A stretch of 64,000 nucleotides of DNA from assembly GCA_038025085.1 (NCBI GenBank), contig CM076152.1, positions 32,863,501-32,927,500 on the forward strand, written 5' to 3'. Every line of letters starts with the position of its first letter. Positions within the stretch are counted from its first letter, which is position 1. The notes beneath the pieces were generated by a model that saw nothing but the letters and a program-made list of their open reading frames with translations, was not told the DNA's origin and ran no database searches. A program made the position numbers and the translations under genes. Positions 44,843 through 58,307 of this stretch are shown piece by piece. The stretch comes from Tetragonia tetragonoides. Taxonomy: Eukaryota; Streptophyta; Magnoliopsida; Caryophyllales; Aizoaceae.

Positions 44843-47800
44843 TTATATCAACAAAAAGTAATTGCATCCTAGGAACAAAGAGCAATTATGCAGAATGTAC
44901 TTTACTGAATAACTGATTGGTGTCAAAGCATGTCGAGTTAGCTCTTTCTACACCATATCTTACTCCAAGACGAAATTTATCCGAACTTGACATAACATAC
45001 ATACACACACACATCTAAGGCGATCGAATTTTGCATATTTATAGGCAATAGCAAAAAGCAACTGCATCATAGGAATGAGCAGTAAAAATAAACTACAGGG
45101 CCTAAATTAATTTGTTTTGAAGTATGATGAATCAACACTTCTTAGAGTAGTCCATGTCCTTCGTTGATTATCTCGAGTGTAACTTGGATTGGTTTGAAAT
45201 AACATTGATAAAAATTCTGTAAGCTTTCGTTTTCAATATGTAATTAGAGCGTGTTTTGGCCTAATTTGTGAGTAACTACTACTTTTCCCCCTATTTTCCC
45301 TCACAAAACACCTCATCGGCCGTCTCCTCACCACCTTAGTTTATTTTAGATAAGTAAGAGAAAAGAACTCTCACTTATCCTATGAGCATGAAATGAGTTT
45401 AAGCTCATAGCGCAGTCAGTCAAAGGCACCGAACAAGAAGTCGTTTACATCCACAAACTTCTCTAGGAATATAATTGGTGAGCCGCCAAGATTCTCTTCT
45501 ACAACGTCATTGCATTTCACAATTTTTGTTATTATTTCTTATTTTGTTATCAAGAGTTACTCCGTATCTAACTCTTCCCACAAAAGGCAAACACTAATTT
45601 TAAAAAAAACAAGTATCTCAATCAACATGCATTCTAAAAAGGAAACCACAAAATGATTTCTTTTATCCTTTAGTGCAAATTGGAATGATTCTTAAATAAA
45701 TGATTTATACAAAAGAAGACAAATTACACAAACCAAAACTACCAAACTACTACCAAAGTAGAATAAACAACAGAACACAGAAAATGACCAAATTGTGGAA
45801 ATAAAGGAACCCACATGAGGCCCATGCTGTTGACTGAAATCAGGCTAGAGAGTTCACCCTTATGTCCCCTTAGACACTCATTTCACTACGACACATTAAA
45901 AACCTGTCATAGTGAAATTAATGGTGAATCTGTCCCTAGTAGCCCTTGACAAAGCAATGAATTTTCTACCTGTCATGTCCACCAGGGGTTTCAACTGCAG
46001 GTTTTATATGGAGTTCCATCTGTGATAGCGGCTTAATGATCTCAAGAGTTGACGATTAGGATATGGCATTTGTCTTTTATTACCATCAAGAGTGACGATT
46101 AGGAGTTCGCCTAGTACGTGTGTTCAATCTTTTCAACTGAACTAAGTTGGACTGAACTAGGTAGACACTGAATTGAACTAAATTGGACTCCATTAAACTG
46201 AACTAAATCAATACTGAGTAAGTGGAAACGAACACACCGAGAGTATTCCTCTCCCACTCTTGAGATCGGGTATTGTAATTCACTTTCCCCTGACATTTGC
46301 ATATAAATGGAAATTGTGTTTCTCCCTCCCCTACGGCCCATTACGCCGGTTTTCAGGCCAACCTACATACTTGTGCTCTGGGAAGTGAAAACCCTTACAG
46401 TGGACCCTTGGGCAGTGTTAGAATTTAGAAACGTGAAGTGGACTTAGATTTCATGAATTCAATTCGACTATTTCATACCCCCGTGAATTCAATACCAATT
46501 CAGTTGTTTGGAAATATTTTGGAAATTTGTTTCTGATTATGAATCCAAATTACTCTGCGTAAATTGGGTTTTAACAAGGAGAGAGAAAGGAAAATCGAGA
46601 GAGGGGGCCTCAGGAAAGTCGTTCGTAGGCTAAATTTGTGATCATTCACAACATAGATGAAGCTCTCATTCTGTAAACATGGGGGGGAGAGAGAAGGTAA
46701 GAGTTTTTGGCTTTGAGATATTGAGCTTTGTTGGGAATCGAAATTCGGAGTTTATAGGCTCTTGAAATCAGTTCTTGATTTCGGCCAATTCCATTGAAAT
46801 ACTTCAGGGATCCAAACACCGAATTTTGGCCTAGTACAGGATAACAAATCAAATGCACATATCCAAATAGGGCATTATGCAATTCTAAATTTCAAGGTTT
46901 GTACCACTCAATTGTGTGAGGGAAAGAGGTTTATAGCCAATGTTGTACCACTTAAAGACCATGGTTTTCGCCATATGCTCATTTGATTTTGTTGCCTTCC
47001 TAATCTTGTCCTCCTCAATATCTCACCCCTCTGCTTTACAGCCAGTATATACTACAGAGATACTGACAGGAAGTACAGATTCATCAGCGCTCGCGTATGT
47101 CTCAACAGATGATGAGCCAACCCAATTTCAGCACCACAACATGCCTTCAGTTTCCTGTAAATGAGCGGCCTGTGCACAAGCTCCTGTGACTTTAATGTAT
47201 CACCTCCACATCACAATGGGCCAACTATATTGTTGCACCACTCATCTCCTTCATAAGTCAAGTAACTAGTCCTCGATAAAAAAGGGAAAGAGTAGAAACA
47301 TGTGAACCTAGGAGTTGTAGCTTTCCTTCACCGTGTCAAAGACAACCATTCCAGTACCAGTTCTATCACTGATAAAGTACTAAGAAGAAACCTTCAAAGA
47401 GAGGATTCTTTGGGGCAACTTAATATCAAGAAGCTACCTCGCGAGAAAAGATACTTGTGATGTTACCCTCTATTGATAGTGCACCTGCAAACCGTTCATA
47501 TGAAGCTCCCACGTCCTACAGAGTGGGATAGAGTTTTGCAGAAAACCCAATTCATCCTAATCTTAGTGACAGATTAGGCTCCTTTTCAGGTAGCTTACAT
47601 ATTTGATCAAGCAGCATTTCCAAAAAGCTATAAGCTACTAGAAAAGCTCGCACTCATACATGCAACTAAAATCTCGATGAAGATGCAGTTTATCATCTAT
47701 CAGTTCTTGTAATTTCAGGTTCAGCTCCCCCCCCCCCCCTTTCCCTATTTGTGGGCATTGTCCTTTGGAATGCCAAACTCAAGTGTTTTGACCTGTATGG

Positions 47801-48402
47801 TCCCTTAGCATCAAAGAGTTCCTCCAAAAATTGCTTGCCTCATTATCTAAGTCTGTTTCCACAAGTTCTAAAATCCAGTATATATGTGCAAAACAATATA
47901 CACATGCTTGGAGGACCAGTGAAGGATTACTGCCAGCATGTGGGAACCCCAAAGAACAAAATTGTCAACTGCACGTGTTATTAGTCAGCACTCTCATCTT
48001 GAAACAACAATTGCCCGAGCAATGGTATACTCTGCGAAGGTCATTTCATGATGCAGAGAAAATGAAACTTCAATAATATCATGACAGAGACAGGCGACAC
48101 AGTTTGACATTGGACGTGAAGGCAGAGCACGACAGAAAGAACATCAGACAGAAACATGTAGTAAAAAGAATACAAGGGTTTCCACAATCAAATTCTTTAT
48201 GTACACGTAAATCTAGCCAGCATTCTGTGACCAGCAAAACATTCAAGGTACAAGAGTAAAACACCAAGCCAAGAGGGATAAAAATATGTCACCTATTCAC
48301 TCAAAAATGTCGCCAGAGAAATGTTTCATGTTATATATCTGGTCACATTGAACTAGGTGATAGACTCACTTGCATATGCGGAAGGGCCCACCATCATAAT
48401 GG
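44843..48402. other. Spacer between the orphan exon and HCAR, no gene supported
   Basis: Scattered short open stretches (46646-46882 minus, 46940-47164 plus, 47751-48076 plus) show no motif and are not linked by convincing splice sites. The last few hundred bases probably include the HCAR 3' untranslated region. Confidence 0.45.
46116..46236. mobile_element. Short MITE related to the GAACTGAACT family
   Basis: CGTGTGTTCAATCTTTTCAA and, inverted, CGGTGTGTTCGTTTCCACTT bracket AACTGAACTAAGTTGGACTG-type words. Target duplication unclear. Confidence 0.5.
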
Positions 48403-51400
48403 TCATCCTTTAAGCATCTTGTCAATTTCACCAGTACGATTGTACATCTCGACAAGTTTCTTAGCATATGAAGGCATATGCCTATCAGCCCTGGATTTAT
48501 GGAGATTTTATGTATCAACTTCAAGATAACCCCTCTAAAATGAAGGATAAGGAATCAAAATGACCAACCTTTCTTTCCCCCAGGCACGATTCACGTGCAG
48601 GTAGTTTCGAATAGTATGATAATCAAGTGAATACCGGGCAAACTCCAAACCCTTTGGTCCAATCTGAATGATAAAACAAGTCAACATGAGTCATCTTCCT
48701 GTACTCTTCAAATATGTCATCACAAGAAGGATTCTTACAAAGTCCAGGACAGCTGCAATCAGATTGCCAATAAACCTTGGGGCAGGTTGAGAAGCACCTC
48801 TACCTGCAGAGCAAGCGGAGCAAAATAAGTATTCAAGTCTGTCTACTTTTATTACACATCAACATGAACATTACCCCAGTGCCTCCAAAGAGGCTCCCGC
48901 CCAGGCCAAGTAGGAGGGTGAGGGATCAGGTGTACGCCGCCTTACCAGTTACCCATATGAAAACAGAGAGGCTAAATCCATTTGACCGTTGATCCGAAAA
49001 TTGACAACCATCGGCAATTTCACAACATCCAAGAAGTGTAGATAATTTGATGAGGCAATTTTTGTTTAGTCCATTATATTCCAAAGCCAACAAAAAATTA
49101 TTCTTTTGGCTCCATAGAAATGGACAGTTTACTGTCATTACTGCATACATACTACTAGTAGTTGTAACCTCCCAAAATCATAATAGCTATTCGTGCTGAG
49201 CACTTTGACCTTGAATATATTGTAATATTATTGAACTTAAGTGCATTCCATAAGGTCATGATTTTTCAATCAAAGCAAGTGTGAAATTCTTTGAAACTAT
49301 ACAGGTATGCCAAGACTACAGTCATGGATTATCTTCAATAGTTATTGACCAACATTGACGCCTCTTTTCACCAGTAGGACGGACTATATTTGTGGCTCAT
49401 GCCAGTAACATAGATTACATACCTAACTTGGCATCATCATCTGCCTTAACAGTCTCCATAACAAACGGACGCCTATTTCCCTGAAATCAAAATTTTGAAC
49501 ATCAAACCAACTGTTCACGAGGATATATTCTCTAAATGGCTTCATGACAGTCTTTTGTCTATACACTGCTAATAGTTGGAGTGATCTCTAAGAGGTTATC
49601 AATGAGGCTTAACATCTCTCGACCACGTTCATTCCTGTAATACAATGAACAAGAAAAGAATTAGAATAGGCACCAGAATTTGTCAATATATTATTACTAA
49701 CAGATCTTATCTTAAAAAAAAAATTTTACTAACAGAAATATTCTATCACAGAAAACTGCGGAGGACGGGGTCTGGGGAGGTCAACATGTACGCAGTCGTA
49801 CCCCTAGCTAATCGCCTACTAGAAAGGTTGTTTCCGATAGACCCCCAAAAAAAACATTAAAAAAAATAAATTATCATTTGAAAACATTTTAAAGATTTTG
49901 AACAAATGCAAGAGTGAGCTAAATAATGAATGGGAGAATGAATAATGATCAAAATAATGAATGAGCAAAAGGGTGAGAAGTGGAATTCATAAATGGACAA
50001 ACACATACATAAATACATTAAGAAGATAAACATAATAAAAAGCAGTTGCACAACCGCAAGTAATTGAAAAGCGGTACGTGAGCTCTAATAAGATGTAGAC
50101 ACCTAAACGCCAAAAAGAAAAAGCCACATCCACTAGTTCCTACAAAAACATCCATCTATCTAGAATCCTCTAAATGAATCCTGCTATGCCAAATTTTCCT
50201 ATCCAGGGCCATGTTCTCGATAAGCTCTAAACGGGTCACATCTTGCTTGATCACAGAAGAAGGAACTGAACATAGTATACTATCTGCGCCTTGAAACACA
50301 GTTGGAGGAAGGAACCCACTTTACCTAACTGTGACATACTGTGGATGTTGCGTCATGCTTACTCCAGAATACTTCGGAACTCCCATGTAGCCGACAACCA
50401 AATCCTGATATTGTCAATGAGCCATTAAGAATCTCACTTAGGGCCATGACCTCAACAGTAAAACTAGCAAAGCAACCTCGCAATTTTCATAAGCGGCGAC
50501 GAATAGGTGATATGATTGGCCACAACCACAATAAAAAGCAAACAAGTATACACCAATTTCTTGAATGCTAAAATGATCCTCAGACCCTTACAATAACACC
50601 TTTGACACAAGTAGGGCACTCACCGCCAATGCATTCGTGTAGTCAAAACAACTGCAGGAAAATTTCAAAAGTCAGATGATTAGATGGAAGTTTAATATGG
50701 GAAGGAGGGAGTATTATGCAATGGTCTAGTAATGGCATAACGGAAAAAATACATCCGTGAAAGAAAAAAGGAAAAAGAAAAGACAAATAACTTCTAAGAA
50801 AGCAAAGTTAAATTACTGGAATTGAACTACCAGCTGAGTAATATTGCATTCATCAAATAAATAGATAGACGACTAATGTTGCCTACACAATTGGTTTGCA
50901 TTCCAAAAACTTGCAATATGGCATGGCAGAATGCAATTTCTCCATGCCTTTCCTGGTCACAAATGACAAGGATAGTTGAACAATTCTAGAATGCCATATC
51001 ATTTTGTAACTCAGGATCAAATTGTTGTGTATATGTACAATATGTAGGCATGCAGTGTTTGTATTGGCTCTCCATATTGTATCCTCTTTTTCTCATAATT
51101 CTTTCTGCAAGAGTATTTATTCTACTTATGTCAGTTTAATTCCCAATACATGGGAATTTGGAATATAATTTCATTTCCCCATGGGAGATATGAAATTTCA
51201 GAGAAGTGATCGAGTTGGGGCCATCTGAGAATCAGTCCAATCCTGTTCTTTATAAAGATCTAATCATGGGATTTGTCCAGCGCCAGAAAGCAGAGTACCC
51301 CCCCTCCCCCCCTTCAATTTCATAACACTAGATTACTACAGAAAATAGCCATATTTGATGGATTTTGTATACCCACATTTGATGTCTTATTTATCCTTTA

Positions 51401-54400
51401 AATAGCAGGGAATGAGAAGTGACGGATTACCTGTAGCATGATGGGGCAATGACATCAACCAACTCTTTGGCTGGTAAGCAGAAGTAAGGAACCTGTTACA
51501 AAATTAAGGGGGACATTAGAAAATATAACTAATGGATCGAGCAGCGTAGTCAAAAGTCTAATATGTGAATCTGATGGAAATTTCATGACTTCGTAAGATC
51601 TTACTTCCTCGATATGCCCATCCAAATGCTTCAAATGTACCTACCAAATAAATCCAGGCGGGCAAAATTAGATATCCAACGTTAGAAACAATATCGAATT
51701 ATCTAACTGTTACTGAGGTTGATTAAGGAGTATCTAAAAATGATTTAATTTCCTAATTTATTAAGGTTTACTATGGAAAGTTTTTTTGTTTTTTACAAGT
51801 CGATCATTATAGGGAGTTTACTTCTTAGACCAAGTATCTCAGAGTTATAAGTTAACATAAATACATTAGCTACCTAATGCTGTTGTTAATCTTTATTAGG
51901 TGGCATGTTATCTTCTAGAGTAAGGCTAGACTTCTCAAGTACTCAGCAAGTAATTGAGAAACATTATTATTAAGATTCCTAATAGATAATCATAAAAGAA
52001 GAAGAAAATAGATCTAGAAAATAGCATAGAATTTAATAATGACTCTTAATTAATAGTTGAGAATTGAGAATAAACTACATATATACTCTATTCTCTGTTT
52101 TCCCTTTCTCCTCTCTAATCCTTTATCTTATACCTTTCTACTCTCCCTTTTTTCCCAGAATCTCTATCAAATTGGTATTGGAGTTTCCCATTTCGATCAG
52201 TTCCTTTCCCACAACAGCCATACAACAACATAGAGAGACAACACACATGTACATGCATTAGAATTTAGAACACATGCATCAACACCCACCCTTCTTTCTC
52301 ACCGTCTTCACAAACACTAAGATAATGTAGATAGTAGCCTGCATTTGAAATGTACAATAACCAGCAAACAGTAAACAAAATCACCTACCTTGTAATCTTG
52401 CATGAATTCATAGTGAAGAACTGTGTCTGGATCGTCGCTAGCAGCTCTTAGAAACTTGTCCAGTCCTTCCCGGGGTCCATTGTCCACTGTTGACAAAAGA
52501 GAAATTGGAAGAAACTTCAGGATATATCTTGGAGGTAAGATTGCTCAAAATGAAACCTTGAGTTTGCAAATGATGCATTACCGACTACTGTAGAAACAAT
52601 GACAATAGCATCACAAGTGAAAGTTCAACAAGTAACTGTTGCTCTAATCCTCAAGTAATAGAACCATAGTTCACAGTCATAAATTTGTGGTCTACAAGCA
52701 AAAAAAAATAAAAAAATAAACTGTTGCACTATTCCTCAACTAATAGAACCATAGTTCACAGTCATATATTGACAACCCCTCTAATCTTTATTTCATCATA
52801 AGGCCACAAATTATGGTAGATTACATAACACACAGCGCATCTGGACATGTTTTGTCTCACTCATCCAACATTACTAGTTTACTACAGACTATCACCAAAA
52901 GAACGTGGCCGCTAACTTTAAAGATTATGTAGGCATCCAAGCTTTGCGCAATTAATCCCACGAGTCCTGAAGTTAACGGCCAAGCAAACCTCCAGTGCCC
53001 TCAAAGTAGGGACCTTTTAGAATAGTTCAAAGATCCCTTACCCCCCGCTCAGGTTATAAGAGCTTAGCCACTTAAAAGTAGCTGAATAAGAAAAGAAGAA
53101 AAAAAAAACTTCACATACTGGCAATCCTACAAAAGACAAATTACAAATCACTTACCACAATTTGTGCCAAGAACGTAGAGTTTGTCTAAATTCAAATACT
53201 TTTCCACTGATCTTAATGCTGCAGTTAAATTATCCTGCATTCAATTCGTACCAGTCAAGGCCAAGAAAACAAATCAAACTACAGCTTCCAAAAATAGCAA
53301 TGAACACACCTTGCACTTGGCAGCCAACGCCGCAGAAGAGAAGACGCTTCACATTAGCTGCCTGTTCATGCAAAAATGGAACAGACAAAATTGGCTTTAA
53401 ATGATGCTCATAAATAGAACTATACAAAAAATTAAAAAATAAAAAGGTCTGCGTATAAATTATAGTTTAGAAATGCATGAGGAATGATTCTTTTAGCCAT
53501 TCACTCTGTTAAATTTATTATTTTTGTTTAGGGTAAGTTAGGTAACTAAGCAGGGACTTAGGTGAGGGGGTCTCACAGAACACTGTATGTGGTCAAGGTA
53601 GCACCAAACAATTTCAATGTTACAGTAGTTTAAACTTTAAAGGCAGGCCTTGATCCTCATTGAAATATATTGTACACGGAGAGAAATACTTTGCCAGGAA
53701 TATCATGCAAGTAATAAACTACCATCCACCTCAACAAGGGCAAGCGTATTCAGATTGGGAGACAAAGTTGGCTTAACACCTTTCGCTGCAAGCACTTCCT
53801 CAGGTGTCCTGTTCAAAAGTGAAAGGGGAGAGACAACTAGGTTCAGGCAGAGGAGACAACATACATACACATAACTAGTACACATACTAAAATAAAAGTC
53901 ATACTACATCCACAAAGAATTGTAGTAGCGAACCTGGCTAAAACAGGCATTGGAGAGAATCTATCTTCTGGGTTACTGCAAAGGAAGAAGATGAGCAGTG
54001 TGTAAACCAATGGCTATGAACACTGGCTACAACCATAAGTTGCTAATATCCGTTACTTATCTACCTCTGTACACAGATAACAGCGTCCACTTTGTCTGCT
54101 TTAAGCATTTCAATTGCTATGGTGGTCACGATACCTGTCCACTGAGCTCCTGTAAGCATTCAACAGCACCCATGAGAAAACTTTAAATCATTCCTTTACC
54201 AGGCCCAGCACCGGTAAGTTGTGATAAGAAAAATAACAGAGATTATTCTTCATAGACTATTCACATATTCCAATTTTACACGACATGTTGTGTACTCCAA
54301 AAACATAAGACCCACTTCAGAAAAACCTTTAATCACATTCCAGTGACTTTGATTTAGACAGTAAACTGACAACTATGAAAATTTAGAAAGGTATACAAAA

Positions 54401-57295
54401 TCGGAAAAAGGGAAGAAAACAAAAACCTTTTTTTTCACTAGGTTCGACTAATTTATACAAAGAACAGGTGAAAATTAATTACAGCTTCCTATCCAAAAAA
54501 AAATAGGCAGCCTCCCAGGGTATTTAACTTAGACAGATATGAACATAACAGAACCTCAATTCAGCTACATCATTGATGACTAACTCGCTAACCACGTCTT
54601 CAATGTTGGAAATAGCCTTACTTTCAAGAGGATGAAAAACTTACCTTCAACAGGATTAACTTTCCGAGCATACAGTACGTCCTCATAGACTCCTAGATAT
54701 GTCTCATCAAGCGAATCCTCCCTCCTGCCTCTCCCATGGACCACGGGTTCCAAACTCTACAAAATATGAAACATTGGTGTGTTATTTAAAAAATTGAGTT
54801 TCAAAAAGAGTCTGTCAGGCATACAGGACAGAACCTTATGTCACACAGAGTCTCATGTGACACACACCGGTAAACATGGTTTGGTTCAGAGACATCCTGA
54901 CGGAGTTATGTTTCTCTGACCCCATCATATAGTAGACTAATGACTCTCAGTTTCTCCATTTTCAGCATGAATCAGTGCTCTATATCTTACTTGAGGCTAC
55001 TATTCAGTCCTAGGATATAATATAATACTAGAATTTGGGAGGGAAAACAAGACGGTAATAACTCAATTAACATATTATAGCTAAGTTGATGGTTGCTACT
55101 TGCTAGTAGCAAAAAAATGCCTAGGGAATGAAAAGAAGATATGGCATCAGTTAGAAGCGAATACTCCACCCCAATGAAGCTTAAAATGTAATCCCTCCAT
55201 CCAAAGTCTAACATCTAATTGCTAAATGGCATGCATGTCAACAAAAAGCCAGTTAACATATACATCACTTATTCCGATAGCCATTTCAAAAAGCTAAAGA
55301 GTACAGCATGAAGAAATAAAGAGTAAAATTTCATCATTTTTCAGGGAAAATGACACTTATCAAGAAGACCCCAAAACACCATACCATAGCATTAAGACAT
55401 TAACCCACATGTGTTTCATGAAACGCTTGCCTACAATGGGTCCCATCGTTATTCTAACAGGGATCTGGATGAGAATTTTTGTTACAGCATAGTTGGATAC
55501 TAGTCAAGCTGAGTCTAGTTTTTAGCCCAGTTAAGTTGGTTTCCTAAAATCCTAATATCAAACTTCACTATTCAAAAACACAATAACTGTATAAAGAAGC
55601 GATGTCCGAAATTACATGAATAAATGTTACTCCCTTATAAGGACAACTTCATAATTTACAAATTATGCAAGTGACAGAAACATACTTCAACACGAGACAT
55701 GCCATCACCCAAGAATGCACAGGCGTCCTTCACATGTGCAATGTAATAAGTATCACAAAGCCCACATCGACTGCACCAGAAAGAAAAACGAAGCCATAAT
55801 TAAAGAAGAAAAAAGAAACTAATTGGATCATCCAAGAACCAAATATACCTATATTTCTTCCTTTTCTTTTGGGCTTGTGCCCAAAACTACCTAATTTTAG
55901 GTATGTCCTAAATCAACAACCTTAGGCTCCGTTTGGTTGGGGTGAAAAAAGTTTTCCTGGAAAACAATTTTCCCATTTTCCGTTGTTTGGTTTACAATGA
56001 GAAGGAAAATGGTTTTCAGGGGGAAAAGTGGGACACTATGTCCCCAGAGTACTAATAATGGACTTGATCATCGGGTTTGGTTGTCGGGACTTCGGGTCAT
56101 AAAAACAAACTCGCACCCGACTTGATTGGGCCTCGGGCCGAACTTTCGGGCCACTTTCTCGATATTGTTTTTTTTCTTCACATAAGTATAACTTTTTACT
56201 CCGATATGCGTTTGAGGTGATTTTTTTTTTGAATCCACCTAACTTTTCGAGATCGACGCAACTATGTTAGTAGATTTTATTTTTTATAAAAAATAATTTT
56301 TTTGGAAAATTGTTTTCCGTTGAAACCAAACAACGGAAAATGTGAACGGAAATACATTTTACACCGAAAATGATTTTCAGCTGAAAATACTTTTCAGTTG
56401 AAAACGATTTTCCGCCCAACCAAACAGAGCCTTAATCTTTGTTGTTTCCCAATGTTACACCGAAAAATTTCTCGACATCATTATCAATATATTTGTCCGT
56501 AAAATAAAACAGTTGCCATGCAGCAGAAAGTCTGATGCAAATAAGTTTCACAGTAAGACCGTCAAAAGTAACCATTTTTTCACATTTGTTAGTCCAAAAG
56601 TAACACTTTCTGTTCAAAATGTAACCATCGTCTCATGATATGACCCTCTTATATTATATGCCAAAACTTCTTGAGTTAGATAATGGCAATCTGTAAATGA
56701 AGAATTGGCATTTTGATTCATCTTGATTAAGAACACTAGCATCTGATAACAATCCACCTTTCATTTTTATCTGCATAGCAAACAATATTGGACATACAAC
56801 TATAATTGATTACCATTTTTTTATAGAAAAATATATTACCATTTTAACAAAGCGGCAACAAAAAAAGTACTTTAATAATAATAAACAAAATTGATATTTG
56901 CTAGTTTTCTCTATCATTTGCGATTGATGAAACAACTCATTGGCCTAATAGCGCTGAAATTCAAATAGTAAAAACAGTTTGAAGTTCAAAATTTGACATG
57001 AAATTTTAAACTATAGTTCCTGAATAAATTAGTTTGATTGAAAGAGGAGAGAGAAACCTGCAATGGTCCTTGGCAGGGTAGGTGCCACCAGGAGGTATGG
57101 GTTTAGACTTTTCTCTCCAATCTGTTCGGAGATTTGCCGGCTTTCTTGTGTTCGGAGTTTTAGGATCTGCAATATCAAACAAATTACATAACAATTGTTC
57201 AGAATTTTCAAGTTTAAACGAATTTTGAGGAGAGAGAAACCTGTGGAAGATGAACAAGCAATGAAAGCTGACGGGAGGAGAGAGAAAGAAGCCAT
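48403..57295 (-). CDS. HCAR: 7-hydroxymethyl chlorophyll a reductase, chloroplast, 19 exons, 453 aa
   Basis: It reduces 7-hydroxymethyl-chlorophyll a to chlorophyll a, the last step of the chlorophyll b-to-a route, using ferredoxin, FAD and Fe-S clusters (FrhB-like family). Exons (5'-3'): 57241-57295, 57058-57166, 55686-55770, 54645-54756, 54065-54149, 53934-53975, 53730-53808, 53310-53361, 53156-53218, 52389-52486, 51605-51640, 51431-51492, 50624-50651, 50325-50404, 49565-49634, 49423-49480, 48739-48803, 48569-48663, 48403-48490. All junctions keep frame with GT/AG. Residues 1-18 (MASFSLLPSAFIACSSST) look like the start of a transit peptide. Cysteines at 54, 57, 60 and 72 (CSRCGLCD...C) fit Fe-S binding. 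Further landmarks are GAQWTGIVTTIAIEML, LLFCGVGCQVQ, VLGTNCVDNG, PSCYSCFDYTNALADL. Recalled Arabidopsis HCAR is about 460 aa, so length is normal. Introns hold SINE/RTE and MITE insertions. Confidence 0.95.
48872..49060. repeat. RTE/SINE 3'-end fragment in an HCAR intron
   Basis: ATTACCCCAGTGCCTCCAAA, GAGGCTCCCGCCCAGGC, GTGTACGCCGCCTTACC and AGAGAGGCTAAATCC follow the order of the RTE 3' signature seen at 16850-16940. It lies in the intron between exons 16 and 17. Confidence 0.6.
49754..50249 (-). mobile_element. 5'-truncated RTE copy in an HCAR intron, 496 bp
   Basis: ATCACAGAA flanks both sides (49745-49753, 50250-50258). The left part (GGGGTCTGGGGAGGTCAACA, GTACGCAGTCGTACCCC, GGTTGTTTCCGATAGACCC) and the right part (ATGTTCTCGATAAGCTCTAA, ACGGGTCACATCTTGCTTG) match the 3' end and C-terminal coding end of the RTE at 16791-19023. 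Same orientation as the host gene. Confidence 0.8.
55925..56432. mobile_element. Tourist-like MITE in an HCAR intron, 508 bp
   Basis: Ends GGCTCCGTTTGGTTGGGGTG and, inverted, GGCTCTGTTTGGTTGGGCGG, flanked by TTA (55922-55924, 56433-56435). Longer inverted homology continues (GGAAAACAATTTTCC / GGAAAATCGTTTTCAAC). It is the uninterrupted relative of 26567-27788. It sits in the intron between exons 2 and 3. Confidence 0.88.
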
Positions 57296-58307
57296 GGCAG
57301 AAGGAGAACTGAGAAGAGTGAAATTCGTGGCTGAGGTTTTGCGCCACAAGATTTTTGGTTTTAAGATTGTTTATGAGATCAAAGAACATCTTTATCTCCC
57401 TTCAACTGTTGGTTCGCTTTCAGTTTCTGGCGTATCTTAGTAATCTTTACAACTTCAAACGGTATCGTTTGGGAGTTACACTTGTTCTACTACCATAACT
57501 ACATTTGCCACCAATTCTCTAGAGTTACCAACTTACCATGGGTCTACTAGTAAGGCTGCCTACTTTTGGACTCTTCGAATTTTATTTTCGTCATGATTTC
57601 TATTTGATCGTTGTTGATGTTATTGTTGTTAAAGAGGTACTTTCAAATTATTTGAGGCAATTCAATAGAGTTGATCGTGAATTTATTTGGCTCGATCCAT
57701 TCGGTCGTGAAAAAAGACGTAAATAGACAATAAATTTACCGGTTTAGAACGGCAACGACTAGTCCCTTAGCCTATCCTGGCCAAAACTCACCTGTCGGCT
57801 CTATGACCTATTTACTAATCACACTTAGTTATGACACAATAGTCATAACATATAGAAAAATAAGGGGGATGATGACACAACACGGAAATTACTACATTTG
57901 CCTACGGGTTGTTTGTTAAAGATAAAGTTATAGACCAATTTTTGTGGGTCTTCAAACTACACGTCCATTTTCATAAAATAAAAAAAAATAAAAAAAATAA
58001 AAAGAAAAGGAGAACTATATACTAATACTAGAATTAATGGCAGAAGTAAAAATAAAAATAAAAAAGAGAAATGGGTATTTAATTAGTGAAAGAACTCTAT
58101 AAGAAAAAAAAATGAGATACCAAAATGTCACTTGAGGAGAAAGGTGTAGTCAATTCATATTTTTCTCTAGTTCATGAATTAATTTGATCTCTTAACAATT
58201 AAAGGGAGAGGGAAAATCCACAAAGTCTTATGTATTACAATATTTGTCACTTTTCTTCAAAATGAAAATAGATTGTAGAAGTGGGGTGTTGAATCAACCA
58301 ATAATAT
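57296..58307. other. HCAR upstream region and spacer to the DUF247 gene
   Basis: No gene seen. A 62-codon open stretch (57538-57726, plus) is unrecognised. An A-rich block (57975-58110) separates the two genes. The HCAR promoter should lie in the first few hundred bases, but no motif stands out. Confidence 0.5.

Noticed and set aside
46940..47164. 74-codon frame with a hydrophobic start (possible secreted peptide)
   Set aside because: No support beyond the open frame; flanking sequence does not look coding.
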